Shown here: piece by piece, positions 7,045 through 14,044 of the stretch
Layout: the number at the start of each line of letters is the position of its first letter
Position numbering within the stretch: position 1 is the stretch's first letter
Assembly (NCBI GenBank): GCA_036130055.1
Contig: JAYYOR010000009.1
Location: 1 to 14,503, forward strand
Length of the DNA stretch: 14,503 nt
DNA from: TMED69 sp036130055
Lineage (GTDB): Bacteria > Pseudomonadota > Gammaproteobacteria > Ga0077536
Reading direction: 5' to 3'
Notes under the pieces: model-generated
Databases searched by the model: none
What the model was told of the DNA's origin: nothing
Seen by the model: only the letters and a program-made list of their open reading frames with translations
Translations under genes and position numbers: made by a program

Positions 7045-7989
7045 TCAATTTTCGAAAAGAGAACTGGACAAATACCTCTCACCAGCATCAGGTAAAACTA
7101 CAACGATTGTCTTTCCCTCAAACTTTTTATCAAAAGATATCTTTGAAGCAATACTAGCAGCAGCACCACATGAAATTCCTGCAAAAATACCTTCTTCCTT
7201 AGCAAGCCTTCTACCCATTTCAATAGCCTCTTCCCCACTTACACATTCAACGCGATCAACTAAATTTAGGTCAAGATTGGCAGGCACGAAGCCTGGGCCA
7301 ATTCCCTGTATTTTATGGGGGGATGGTTTTAATTCGTCTTTATTCAAAGTTTGTGTAATGACAGGGCTTTCTTTCGGCTCGACACCTATAGAAATAATTG
7401 ACTTGCCAACAATATGTTTGATATACCTAGATACCCCAGTAATGGTGCCCCCAGTACCAATACCAGCGACAAATGCATCGATCTTACCATCGGTTTGTTT
7501 CCAAATTTCAGGGCCAGTCGTTTTTTCGTGTATCAAAGGGTTGGCACTGTTCGAGAACTGTTGAGGCATAAAAACTTTTTTCTTATTTTCACTCACTATA
7601 TTCTCAGCTTCGGCTATAGCACCTTTCATCCCCTTTAAACCATCTGTCAAAACTAAATTAGCACCAAACGCTTTTAAGACTTTTCTTCTTTCAATTGACA
7701 TCGTTTCAGGCATGGTTAAGGTAAGCTTATATCCCTTCGACGCACATACGAAAGCCAGCGCAATACCGGTGTTACCACTTGTAGGCTCGACAATTTCTAT
7801 ACCCTCTTTTAAAACACCTTGTTTTTCTGCCTCCCATATCATAGAGGCTCCGATTCGACATTTTACTGAATAAGCGGGATTTCTCCCTTCTATTTTTGCG
7901 AGTACAAGAGTTTTTGGGTTGACGATTTTATTTAGTTTTACGAGAGGTGTTTTTCCTATAGATAATGAATTGTCTTCGTAATAATCCAA
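7045..7989 (-). CDS. cysK: Cysteine synthase A (O-acetylserine sulfhydrylase)
   Basis: This PLP enzyme makes cysteine from O-acetylserine and sulfide in the cytoplasm. The PLP lysine is Lys43 in YSVKCRIG. The substrate loop PTSGNTG is at 69-75, PETMSIERRK at 94-103, the phosphate loop GTGGT at 178-182 and KIQGIGPGF at 226-234. Ser273 in ISCGAA is in the position that contacts the PLP ring nitrogen; the next residue is Cys274 where E. coli CysK has Ser. The 314 aa align along nearly the whole of E. coli CysK. The start is TTG at 7989, supported by AAGGAG six nt upstream, overlapping the stop of the preceding gene. It is the last gene of the thiC operon, 10 nt after the LLM gene, so it should fall under the same TPP control. 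Confidence 0.95.
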   Translation of the reverse strand: MDYYEDNSLSIGKTPLVKLNKIVNPKTLVLAKIEGRNPAYSVKCRIGASMIWEAEKQGVLKEGIEIVEPTSGNTGIALAFVCASKGYKLTLTMPETMSIERRKVLKAFGANLVLTDGLKGMKGAIAEAENIVSENKKKVFMPQQFSNSANPLIHEKTTGPEIWKQTDGKIDAFVAGIGTGGTITGVSRYIKHIVGKSIISIGVEPKESPVITQTLNKDELKPSPHKIQGIGPGFVPANLDLNLVDRVECVSGEEAIEMGRRLAKEEGIFAGISCGAAASIASKISFDKKFEGKTIVVVLPDAGERYLSSSLFEN

Positions 7990-7999
7990 TATTAACTCC

Positions 8000-9013
8000 T
8001 TATAAATTTACTATTACTTTCTCGCCAAATAACCTTATGTCTTCTAGAGCTTCAGTTTGGCTTGGTCCCCCCGGTTGTCGCATTCTTAGCATAATGTAAT
8101 CAGGCTTAATTTCCTCCTTCCAAAATTTCAATTGCTCTAGACACTGTTCAGGAGTACCAGCAATTAATCGTTCTTTTGCAATAGTTTCAAAATCAAGCTC
8201 ATTTTCAGACACTATGTTTTTGATATGTTTATCTTTTACATATGCACCATAATGGAAGTACCACTTATGGGTAGCCATCGTTGGTCCGCTTTTCGAAACA
8301 ACCGATTTCCAATTCTTTCCGATCACGCAATCTCTCATCAAAACCACAAAAGGTTTTTTGTTTTGTGCTTTTGCTTCATCTCTGTATTGATCAGCATAAT
8401 CACGAATCACCTCCATTGATTGAATGGGATCGGCTATCCAGCCATCCCCCATCTTTGCCGCACGTTTGAGTCCAGCCGGCACCCAGCCGGCAAGCCAGAT
8501 AGGTGGTCCCCCTGCTTGGTAGGCGCTTGGTGTAACACGGACATTCTCTATTTTATGAAATTTACTTGGATAAGAGAATCTTTTACCAGTCCAGGCCTTC
8601 TTTAAAATTTCAACACTTTCCTCAGTTCTGGCGGCCCTTTCTTTAATTGAAATACCAAAAGCATCAAAATCGTCTGGTTGATAACCTATACCCATCGCTG
8701 CAACCATTCTTCCCTTTGTCGCTTGGTCAACAACCGCGACATCCTCAGCCAAGCGTATTGGATGATAAAGAGGAGACAACAAAACACATGTGCCAACTTT
8801 CAAACGGTTAGTTTTCATTCCGATCATCCCCGATAATAAAACCGGGCATGGTAAATATCCATCAGATTGCTGGTGATGTTCTGTAAAATAGAATCCATCG
8901 AATCCGACTTCTTCACATAAAACAGCCTGTTCCACTAGCTCATCAATTAGATTAGAAATGTTTTTCCCATCAGGTGGATCCTGGGTACATGGAAAATAGC
9001 CCACTAAAGTCAT
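8000..9013 (-). CDS. LLM-class flavin-dependent monooxygenase
   Basis: This is a bacterial-luciferase-like flavin enzyme of 337 aa, probably a soluble FMN- or F420-dependent monooxygenase or reductase. Family landmarks are the TEHHQQ active-site segment (44-49), the long strand GTCVLLSPLYHP (74-85), GRMVAAMGIGYQPDDF (101-116), PPIWLAGW (170-177) and KMGDGWI (187-193). The double histidine of TEHH is typical of monooxygenase-like members related to LuxA and alkanal or alkane-type oxygenases. A strong AGAGGAG precedes the ATG. It sits 15 nt after the TIGR03619-like LLM gene and 10 nt before cysK, in the riboswitch-led operon. No lux partner genes are present, so it is not a light-producing luciferase. 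The substrate is unknown; oxidation of a sulfur- or nitrogen-containing small molecule is a reasonable inference from context. Confidence 0.88.
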   Translation of the reverse strand: MTLVGYFPCTQDPPDGKNISNLIDELVEQAVLCEEVGFDGFYFTEHHQQSDGYLPCPVLLSGMIGMKTNRLKVGTCVLLSPLYHPIRLAEDVAVVDQATKGRMVAAMGIGYQPDDFDAFGISIKERAARTEESVEILKKAWTGKRFSYPSKFHKIENVRVTPSAYQAGGPPIWLAGWVPAGLKRAAKMGDGWIADPIQSMEVIRDYADQYRDEAKAQNKKPFVVLMRDCVIGKNWKSVVSKSGPTMATHKWYFHYGAYVKDKHIKNIVSENELDFETIAKERLIAGTPEQCLEQLKFWKEEIKPDYIMLRMRQPGGPSQTEALEDIRLFGEKVIVNL

Positions 9014-9028
9014 TTAATACTCCTCTAA

Positions 9029-9874
9029 TTAACAGGTTTTAAATTTTTCGATGATTTTTGCGATTTTATCGAGTGCGGGCATGACCACGTCCTTACCTTC
9101 ACTCGGAAGATTAAAAATGAAATGGGTAAACCCTTTATCAATATTAGCTTGGATTTCATCTTGATTGAGTGGCGCAAAAAAATAAGCTAGTGTGATTTCC
9201 GTAATATCACGACCAACTGCTTCACATGCTTGTTTTAAACCCTCTACGGTTGCACCCCCTTTTCTTCCACCAATAGGAATCCAACCGTCTCCATACTCTG
9301 CTACCCTCTCTTCTACAAATTTTGCGTTTGCACCAATCCAGATAGGTGGGCCACCTTTTTGGATTGGTTTAGGGTAAGACCACATTTTATCAAAGCTTAC
9401 ATACTCCCCATGAAATTCTGCCTCGTCTTTTGTCCATATTTCTTTCATAGCTAGAATCCGCTCTCTGGTAATTTGCCAACGTTTCGCAAAAGGTGCACCG
9501 TGATTTTCAACCTCTGGCTTATTCCATCCAGCTCCTATTCCAAAAACAAATCGCCCCCCGCTTAATCTATCAATAGTCGCAACTTCCTTTGCAAGAGTAA
9601 TCGGATGGCGCTGTGAGACCAAACATATTCCAGTTCCAAGAAGGATCTTCTTCGTGACAGCAGCGCACTGGCCTAGTACTACAAAAGGATCGAACGTTCT
9701 TAAATAAAACTCCGGCGGCATACCTTCGAAGAAAGGTGAACTCGTATCATTAGGAATATGGGTATGTTCCGGCACAAAAAATGAATCCAACCCACGCCTC
9801 TCCAACTCTACCGCCAAATCGACAGCCGGGATGCATTTATCAGTCGCAAAAATCCTAGCTCCGAATTTCACCAT
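9029..9874 (-). CDS. LLM-class oxidoreductase, TIGR03619 (Rv2161c)-like
   Basis: This 281-aa LLM TIM-barrel protein has the layout of the probable F420-dependent Rv2161c/TIGR03619 group. The VPEHTH active-site motif is at 34-39, the GTGICLVSQRHP strand at 80-91, the LSGGRFVFGIGAGWNKPE cofactor loop at 104-121, GGPPIWIGAN at 174-183 and EYGDGWIPIGG from about 193. Bacteria lacking F420 use FMN in many such proteins, and no F420 biosynthesis gene is visible here, so the cofactor is undecided. AGAGGT precedes the ATG at good spacing. It lies between the SDR gene (24 nt away) and the second LLM gene (15 nt away). It is clearly a different subfamily from its LLM neighbour, so the pair is not a recent tandem duplication. 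Confidence 0.9.
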   Translation of the reverse strand: MVKFGARIFATDKCIPAVDLAVELERRGLDSFFVPEHTHIPNDTSSPFFEGMPPEFYLRTFDPFVVLGQCAAVTKKILLGTGICLVSQRHPITLAKEVATIDRLSGGRFVFGIGAGWNKPEVENHGAPFAKRWQITRERILAMKEIWTKDEAEFHGEYVSFDKMWSYPKPIQKGGPPIWIGANAKFVEERVAEYGDGWIPIGGRKGGATVEGLKQACEAVGRDITEITLAYFFAPLNQDEIQANIDKGFTHFIFNLPSEGKDVVMPALDKIAKIIEKFKTC

Positions 9875-9898
9875 AGTATTACCTCTTAATCTTATTTT

Positions 9899-10642
9899 TT
9901 ACCATTCCATTCTTCCTTTATCACGGGTAGATGAGAAGAATTTTCCCGTCGGACCGTCATCTGGCAAAGTAGCGAGCCAAACTGGAGTGGCTGCGCCTTC
10001 TTCAACCGTTAGTGGTGCGCTATCTGTTCCCATATCAGTTTGACACCAACCTGGAGACGCAGAGTTAACTTTACAATTAGTGTCCCTCAGCTCTTTCGCA
10101 AAAAGCGCGGTGATGGAGTTTATCGAAACCTTGGATGCCTGATAGGCTGGACCCATTACTTCATAAACCAGAGACTTTGGATCATTTATTCCTTCTAGGG
10201 ACCCCATGTCACTTGAGATATTAACTATCCGACCTCGAGGGCTATTTTTTATCAAAGGAACCAGAAGCTGAGTAAGTCTGTAAGGGCCAAAAAAGTTAAC
10301 ATCAAAAGTACGCTTTAGATCTGTAAAATCTAATTCACTAGGCAATGTTCCCCAGTCTTCTTCGAAGGTACCTGCATTATTTACTAAGACATCCAAACAA
10401 CTAATTTCTTTTTTTAAATTTTCAACTGCCAACTCGATACTCGAAATTTCACCCATATCTAATTTCAGAGTGGTACATTCTATTTGATTATCTTTCAATC
10501 GATCCAATTTTTTCTTTATTCTGCTGGGGTCACGCACTCCAAGAATTATTTTGTATCCAAGTTTGCCAAGTTGAAGACAAATTTCATATCCGAGCCCACG
10601 TCCTGCACCAGTAATTAAAGCAATTTTTTCTTGTTTTTCCAT
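9899..10642 (-). CDS. Short-chain dehydrogenase/reductase, carbonyl-reductase-like
   Basis: This classical SDR of 247 aa is a soluble NAD(P)H-dependent oxidoreductase. The Rossmann glycine motif TGAGRGLG is at 11-18, NNAG at 88-91 and the structural Asn at 116. The catalytic Ser is 143 or 144 (NISSDMG), with Tyr167 and Lys171 in YQASK. The Ser-to-Tyr distance of over 20 residues and the PGWCQTDMG motif after the active site resemble carbonyl-reductase-like SDRs. A basic residue after the glycine motif (Arg37) favours NADPH. The gene starts 3 nt after the thiC stop with only a weak GGA ribosome site, so its translation is probably coupled to thiC. Its substrate is unknown. Context invites a role on a thiamine-related aldehyde, alcohol or ketone, which is inference only. 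Confidence 0.88.
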   Translation of the reverse strand: MEKQEKIALITGAGRGLGYEICLQLGKLGYKIILGVRDPSRIKKKLDRLKDNQIECTTLKLDMGEISSIELAVENLKKEISCLDVLVNNAGTFEEDWGTLPSELDFTDLKRTFDVNFFGPYRLTQLLVPLIKNSPRGRIVNISSDMGSLEGINDPKSLVYEVMGPAYQASKVSINSITALFAKELRDTNCKVNSASPGWCQTDMGTDSAPLTVEEGAATPVWLATLPDDGPTGKFFSSTRDKGRMEW

Positions 10643-10645
10643 GGT

Positions 10646-12511
10646 TTATCCAATTTCGCGTTTGGTTTTCTTATATTCCTCTGCTTTATTTTTCATTCCA
10701 ACTTTAACAACCGATTCATCACTAAGATTATTTTTTTCAGCATAATCTCGAACTTCCTGCGTAATTTTCATAGAGCAAAATTTGGGTCCACACATCGAAC
10801 AAAAATGAGCTGCTTTATGACCTTCTTTTGGAAGAGTTTGATCATGAAACGAACGGGCCCTTTCCGGATCGAGGCTAAGGTTAAATTGGTCCTCCCATCT
10901 AAACTCAAATCGAGCTTTAGAAAGAGCATCATCTCTCCTTTGCGCACTTGGGTGACCTTTCGCAAGATCAGCCGCATGAGCGGCCAGTTTATATGTGATT
11001 ATTCCCTCTTTCACATCGTCTTTATCTGGTAAGCCTAAGTGTTCCTTTGGGGTTACATAACATAACATAGCCGTTCCATACCACCCGATCATAGCCGCAC
11101 CAATACCAGAAGTAATATGATCGTAACCAGGTGCTATATCGGTTGTAAGCGGCCCCAAAGTATAAAACGGAGCCTCTCCACAATGCTCAAGCTGTAGGTC
11201 CATGTTTTCTTTAATAAGTTGCATAGGTACATGTCCGGGGCCCTCTATCATTGTCTGAACATCATGTTTCCATGCCAGCTTCGTGAGTTCTCCAAGTGTT
11301 TTTAATTCAGCGAATTGCGCTTCATCATTAGCATCTGCAATGCTGCCAGGTCTTAGGCCATCTCCAAGTGAAAATGTAACGTCATAGATTTTCATAATTT
11401 CGCATATTTCTTCGAAATGAGTATACAAAAAGTTTTCTTTATGATGCGTCAAGCACCATTTGGCCATTATTGAGCCTCCACGAGAAACAATGCCCGTAGT
11501 CCTTTTTGTGGTCATTGGTATAAAAGGTAACCTCAAGCCGGCATGAATTGTGAAATAGTCCACACCCTGCTCAGCCTGTTCGATTAAGGTATCCTTGAAT
11601 ATATCCCAAGAAAGATTTTCTGCGATGCCATCCACTTTCTCTAGGGCCTGATAAATTGGAACAGTACCAACAGGCACTGGTGAGTTTCTCAAAATCCATT
11701 CCCTGGTTTGGTGAATATTTTTTCCTGTTGAAAGGTCCATGATGGTATCAGCGCCCCACCGCGTTGCCCATGTCATTTTTTCTACTTCTTCCTCTACAGA
11801 AGACGAAACTGCAGAATTACCAATATTTGCGTTAATTTTTACAAGAAAATTTCTGCCTATGATCATGGGTTCGAGTTCTGGGTGATTGATATTGGCAGGG
11901 AGAACTGCCCTGCCACGAGCGATCTCTTCTCGCACAAACTCTGGTGTTATAATTTTTGGTATTGAGGCGCCAAAGGATTCGCCTTTATGCTTGGCAGTTA
12001 TAAAACACTCTTCATTTTCTTTCAAGTTTTCGTTTTCCCTTATCGCAACAAACTCCATCTCAGGGGTGATTATCCCACTTTTCGCATAATGCATTTGAGA
12101 AACATTTTTACTCCTCTTTGCTCTACGAGGAAGAGACTTGGCTTTGAACGTAGAAAAATTTGCAGGCTCAGTTTTTAATTTTTTACTGTAGTCAGAGGAA
12201 TGCTCTTCGAGCTTTATTGTATCTTTTCTTTCGATTATCCAAGAGTCTCTGATATGTTTTAATCCTGAGTTTACGTCCACAGGGACATCAGTATCAGAGT
12301 AAAAACCAGAGGTATCGTAGACTTGGAAACTAGAATTTTTTACCCTTTTTTCGTCTACTAATGTATCACTTTGAGATATCTCCCTCATGGGAACCCTAAT
12401 ATCGCTCCTGCTACCTGTAATGTATATTTTTTTCGAGTTAGGGAAAGACTGATTTACGTCCTTAAGTGAGGTTTTCTTGGTTTTGATACTTACGAGCTTA
12501 GAGTCCGACAT
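10646..12511 (-). CDS. thiC: Phosphomethylpyrimidine synthase ThiC
   Basis: ThiC is the radical-SAM enzyme that rearranges aminoimidazole ribotide to HMP phosphate, the pyrimidine half of thiamine. The C-terminal iron-sulfur motif CSMCGPKFC gives Cys571, Cys574 and Cys579. The core contains TRWGADTIMDLSTG, NSPVPVGTVPIYQA, GVDYFTIHAG, TRTTGIVSRGGS-like and EGPGHVPM segments, all diagnostic. At 621 aa it is the long proteobacterial form, with an N-terminal ThiC-associated region of about 200 residues whose first 130 look poorly conserved and charged. The ATG at 12511 is preceded by AGAGGA. A TPP riboswitch lies in the leader. It is the first gene of a five-gene operon with the SDR, two LLM enzymes and cysK. 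No other thiamine gene (thiE, thiG, thiD) is in the window. Confidence 0.98.
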   Translation of the reverse strand: MSDSKLVSIKTKKTSLKDVNQSFPNSKKIYITGSRSDIRVPMREISQSDTLVDEKRVKNSSFQVYDTSGFYSDTDVPVDVNSGLKHIRDSWIIERKDTIKLEEHSSDYSKKLKTEPANFSTFKAKSLPRRAKRSKNVSQMHYAKSGIITPEMEFVAIRENENLKENEECFITAKHKGESFGASIPKIITPEFVREEIARGRAVLPANINHPELEPMIIGRNFLVKINANIGNSAVSSSVEEEVEKMTWATRWGADTIMDLSTGKNIHQTREWILRNSPVPVGTVPIYQALEKVDGIAENLSWDIFKDTLIEQAEQGVDYFTIHAGLRLPFIPMTTKRTTGIVSRGGSIMAKWCLTHHKENFLYTHFEEICEIMKIYDVTFSLGDGLRPGSIADANDEAQFAELKTLGELTKLAWKHDVQTMIEGPGHVPMQLIKENMDLQLEHCGEAPFYTLGPLTTDIAPGYDHITSGIGAAMIGWYGTAMLCYVTPKEHLGLPDKDDVKEGIITYKLAAHAADLAKGHPSAQRRDDALSKARFEFRWEDQFNLSLDPERARSFHDQTLPKEGHKAAHFCSMCGPKFCSMKITQEVRDYAEKNNLSDESVVKVGMKNKAEEYKKTKREIG

Positions 12512-12519
12512 ACATTATT

Positions 12520-12555
12520 CCTCTGGTTATTTAACGTTTATAAATCAAGCAGAGG
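12520..12555 (-). promoter_or_regulatory. Putative SD-sequestering hairpin of thiC leader
   Basis: CCUCUG (12555-12550) pairs with CAGAGG (12525-12520), which includes the thiC Shine-Dalgarno. An inner AUUUA/UAAAU stem (12545-12541 with 12533-12529) closes a 7-nt loop. This would hide the ribosome site. The alternative partner of CCUCUGCUUG is CAAGCUGGGG at 12637-12628 (nine of ten positions pair, counting one G-U), which uses the aptamer's 5' edge. The two folds are mutually exclusive. Confidence 0.55.
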
Positions 12556-12637
12556 CCTTTCGCTTCCCTGTCTCATGTATCAAGTCAGGTTCAAAGGGTC
12601 TATTCTCAGCACTTTTAAAAAATGCACCCCCAGCTTG
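12546..12637 (-). promoter_or_regulatory. TPP riboswitch (THI element) of the thiC operon
   Basis: The minus-strand leader carries the conserved THI-box elements in order: GGGGGTGC (12631-12624), CTGAGA (12609-12604), ACCCTTTGAACCTGA (12599-12585), GATACATG and CAGGGAAGC (12570-12562). Between the first two, 12625-12609 folds as the P2 hairpin with a U/A-rich stem. Binding of thiamine diphosphate to this class normally represses the gene downstream. The 3' flank contains CCUCUG (12555-12550), exactly complementary to CAGAGG of the thiC ribosome site (12525-12520). This suggests translational control. No GC-rich hairpin with a U-run follows, so transcription termination looks unlikely. Confidence 0.96.
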
Positions 12638-12654
12638 TCAAATTTTCTTATTGA

Positions 12655-12682
12655 ATTGTATCATGTCTTAGGTCGAACACAA
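12655..12682 (-). promoter_or_regulatory. Candidate promoter for the thiC operon
   Basis: On the minus strand TACAAT (12660-12655) matches the -10 consensus at five of six positions. TTGTGT (12682-12677) is a weak -35 (three of six) with a 16-nt spacer. Transcription would start near 12648, about 10 nt before the riboswitch 5' edge, which is the expected geometry. It lies between the GFA pseudogene stop and the aptamer. Confidence 0.45.
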
Positions 12683-12708
12683 ACTAACTCAAAAGAGACC
12701 GAAAACTA

Positions 12709-13122
12709 TTAGGCAAATGGCGGATTTTTGGCCACACGGTCAAGTTGAGCCCCAAATTTACACCAATCTTGAGCATCGTCACAAAAAACCTCCATTGTGG
12801 GAATCAATCCAGATGGGTCATCCGTAGTTCCACTTTTCACAAATCTAAGCCCTTCAAACGCTGCAGCATTAGAATACAATAGAGAACCACAGTTATCACA
12901 AAACATTCTTTTCACTTTTAAGCCGAAAATCCCTGTTGTCTCATAAGTGCTCAAATCTCCTGATATCACAAATAAGTCTTTCGGTATTCCTAAGACTAAT
13001 GAAAAACTGATTCCGGTTTATTTCTGACAGTCTCTACAATGACAAATTGCCGTTAATAATGGTTCAGCGTTCATGTTATATTCTATTGCCCCGCACAAAT
13101 AGGATCCCGTAACACTCGACAT
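12709..13122 (-). pseudogene. GFA / CENP-V domain gene interrupted by one in-frame stop
   Basis: Read from ATG 13122 (preceded by TTGGAG) this is a 137-codon GFA-family gene. The family comprises small zinc proteins annotated as glutathione-dependent formaldehyde-activating or CENP-V-type. Its zinc motifs are present: Cys10 in YLCGAIEY, the CHCRDC cluster (Cys27, Cys29, Cys32) and the later FCDNCGS. Codon 35 (13020-13018) is TAA, directly after CQK and before TG-SFSLVLG. Relatives often have Gln or another residue there, and TAA is one C-to-T change from CAA. The frame is otherwise open and conserved on both sides, with no frameshift. Only the downstream 86 codons from a GTG at 12969 form an uninterrupted ORF, and that piece lacks the zinc cluster. 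It is a fresh pseudogene, a sequencing error or a recoded stop; a pseudogene is likeliest. Confidence 0.8.
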
Positions 13123-13190
13123 TTGCTATACTCCAATTTAAATTGCAGTTACTAATTACTATCAAATTAAATTTAAATTGAGGAAAATAT
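13123..13190. promoter_or_regulatory. Divergent GFA / LLM control region with repeated palindrome
   Basis: This 68-nt gap holds both start regions. AATTTAAATTG occurs twice, at 13135-13145 and 13170-13180, 35 nt apart; its core AATTTAAATT is self-complementary. The GFA-side ribosome site (TTGGAG) and the LLM-side ribosome site (TTGAGG) each abut one copy. A weak promoter for the LLM gene could be TTGCAG (13143-13148) with TTAAAT (13167-13172). High A+T makes chance repetition plausible. Confidence 0.3.
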
Positions 13191-14024
13191 ATGGAATTGG
13201 CAATAAACGTGAGAAATTGGGGACCGACAGCAACTGTAAAATTTATACACGATAGCGTTTTAATAGCTGATAAATCAAGCCTTGATGCCTTATGGTTTAA
13301 TGACCATCTTTGTTTCCCCCCTGCAATTGCGGATAATTTTTATAATGTTCCCGATGAGATGGGAAGTATCGTGGATCCACTTAGTTTAGCTTCTTATATA
13401 GCCGGAATTACAAAACGAATACGCTTCGGAACCGCCGTGCTAGTTCTACCCTATAGAGAAAAAATATTAACAACCAAAATGATTAGCTCAATTCAACAAT
13501 TGTCAAATAATCGTTTCCTTCTTGGAGTCGGCCCTGGCTATTTAGAAGAGGAGTTCAAAGCTTTAGGAGTTGACATTAAAAAACGAGGGAAAATTACAAA
13601 CGAAACACTCGATTTCCTAATCAAAGCTTCTAAAAATACAAAAATTATGAGTAATGAACAGGAAATATTGTTAGAACCAAAATTATCATTGCCTCCCATC
13701 TATATTGGCCAAATGGCGAAAATTGCTTTTGACAGAACCATTCGTTATGCAAAAGGGTGGATGCCAGTTAGTGCGACCCCAGAACAGTTGGCTCCCAAAA
13801 TTAAGGAGCTAATGAAGCAGGCCAAAGCCGCAGGAAGAGAAAAACTAGAAGTTATCGCGATGAAAACCCTACCTCTTGATGATCTTGACTCCGCTCAAAA
13901 AATGGCCGTTGCCTATAAAGACGCGGGCGCAACTCAACTTGTGCATACGCAAGGGTATGAAACCGTGGCACACTATCGAGAAATAATCGAAAAACTTGAG
14001 AAATCAATTAAGCCCCTTATTTAA
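13191..14024 (+). CDS. LLM-class oxidoreductase, TIGR03619-like
   Basis: This is the fourth luciferase-like TIM-barrel oxidoreductase of the window, 277 aa, similar in plan to the gene at 9029-9874. The active-site segment is WFNDHLCFPP (35-44), with NDH in place of the PEH seen in its relative. The FGTAVLVLPYR strand is at 79-89, the cofactor loop QQLSNNRFLLGVGPGYLEEE at 102-121 and LPPIYIGQ follows. The usual GGR-F-GIGAG is replaced by NNR-F-GVGPG, so the cofactor phosphate site is somewhat divergent. The ATG is preceded by TTGAGG. The TauD-like dioxygenase gene starts 20 nt after its stop, so the two are likely cotranscribed. The substrate is unknown; pairing with a TauD-type enzyme suggests organosulfur or related small-molecule oxidation. 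Confidence 0.87.
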   Translation: MELAINVRNWGPTATVKFIHDSVLIADKSSLDALWFNDHLCFPPAIADNFYNVPDEMGSIVDPLSLASYIAGITKRIRFGTAVLVLPYREKILTTKMISSIQQLSNNRFLLGVGPGYLEEEFKALGVDIKKRGKITNETLDFLIKASKNTKIMSNEQEILLEPKLSLPPIYIGQMAKIAFDRTIRYAKGWMPVSATPEQLAPKIKELMKQAKAAGREKLEVIAMKTLPLDDLDSAQKMAVAYKDAGATQLVHTQGYETVAHYREIIEKLEKSIKPLI

Positions 14025-14044
14025 TTCATAGAAACTCCAATCAG

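Noticed and set aside
7040..7564. Plus-strand open frame of 174 codons opposite cysK
   Set aside because: It is an antisense shadow of a gene with full CysK motifs; its translation has no recognisable domain and no ribosome site.
8000..9013. Bacterial luciferase (luxA/luxB)
   Set aside because: Only family-level LLM motifs are present; there is no adjacent paired subunit and no luxCDE genes.
12709..12969. Independent 86-aa protein starting at GTG 12969
   Set aside because: The frame continues upstream to ATG 13122 with GFA motifs, broken only by one TAA. Without the upstream zinc cluster it would not be a complete GFA domain.
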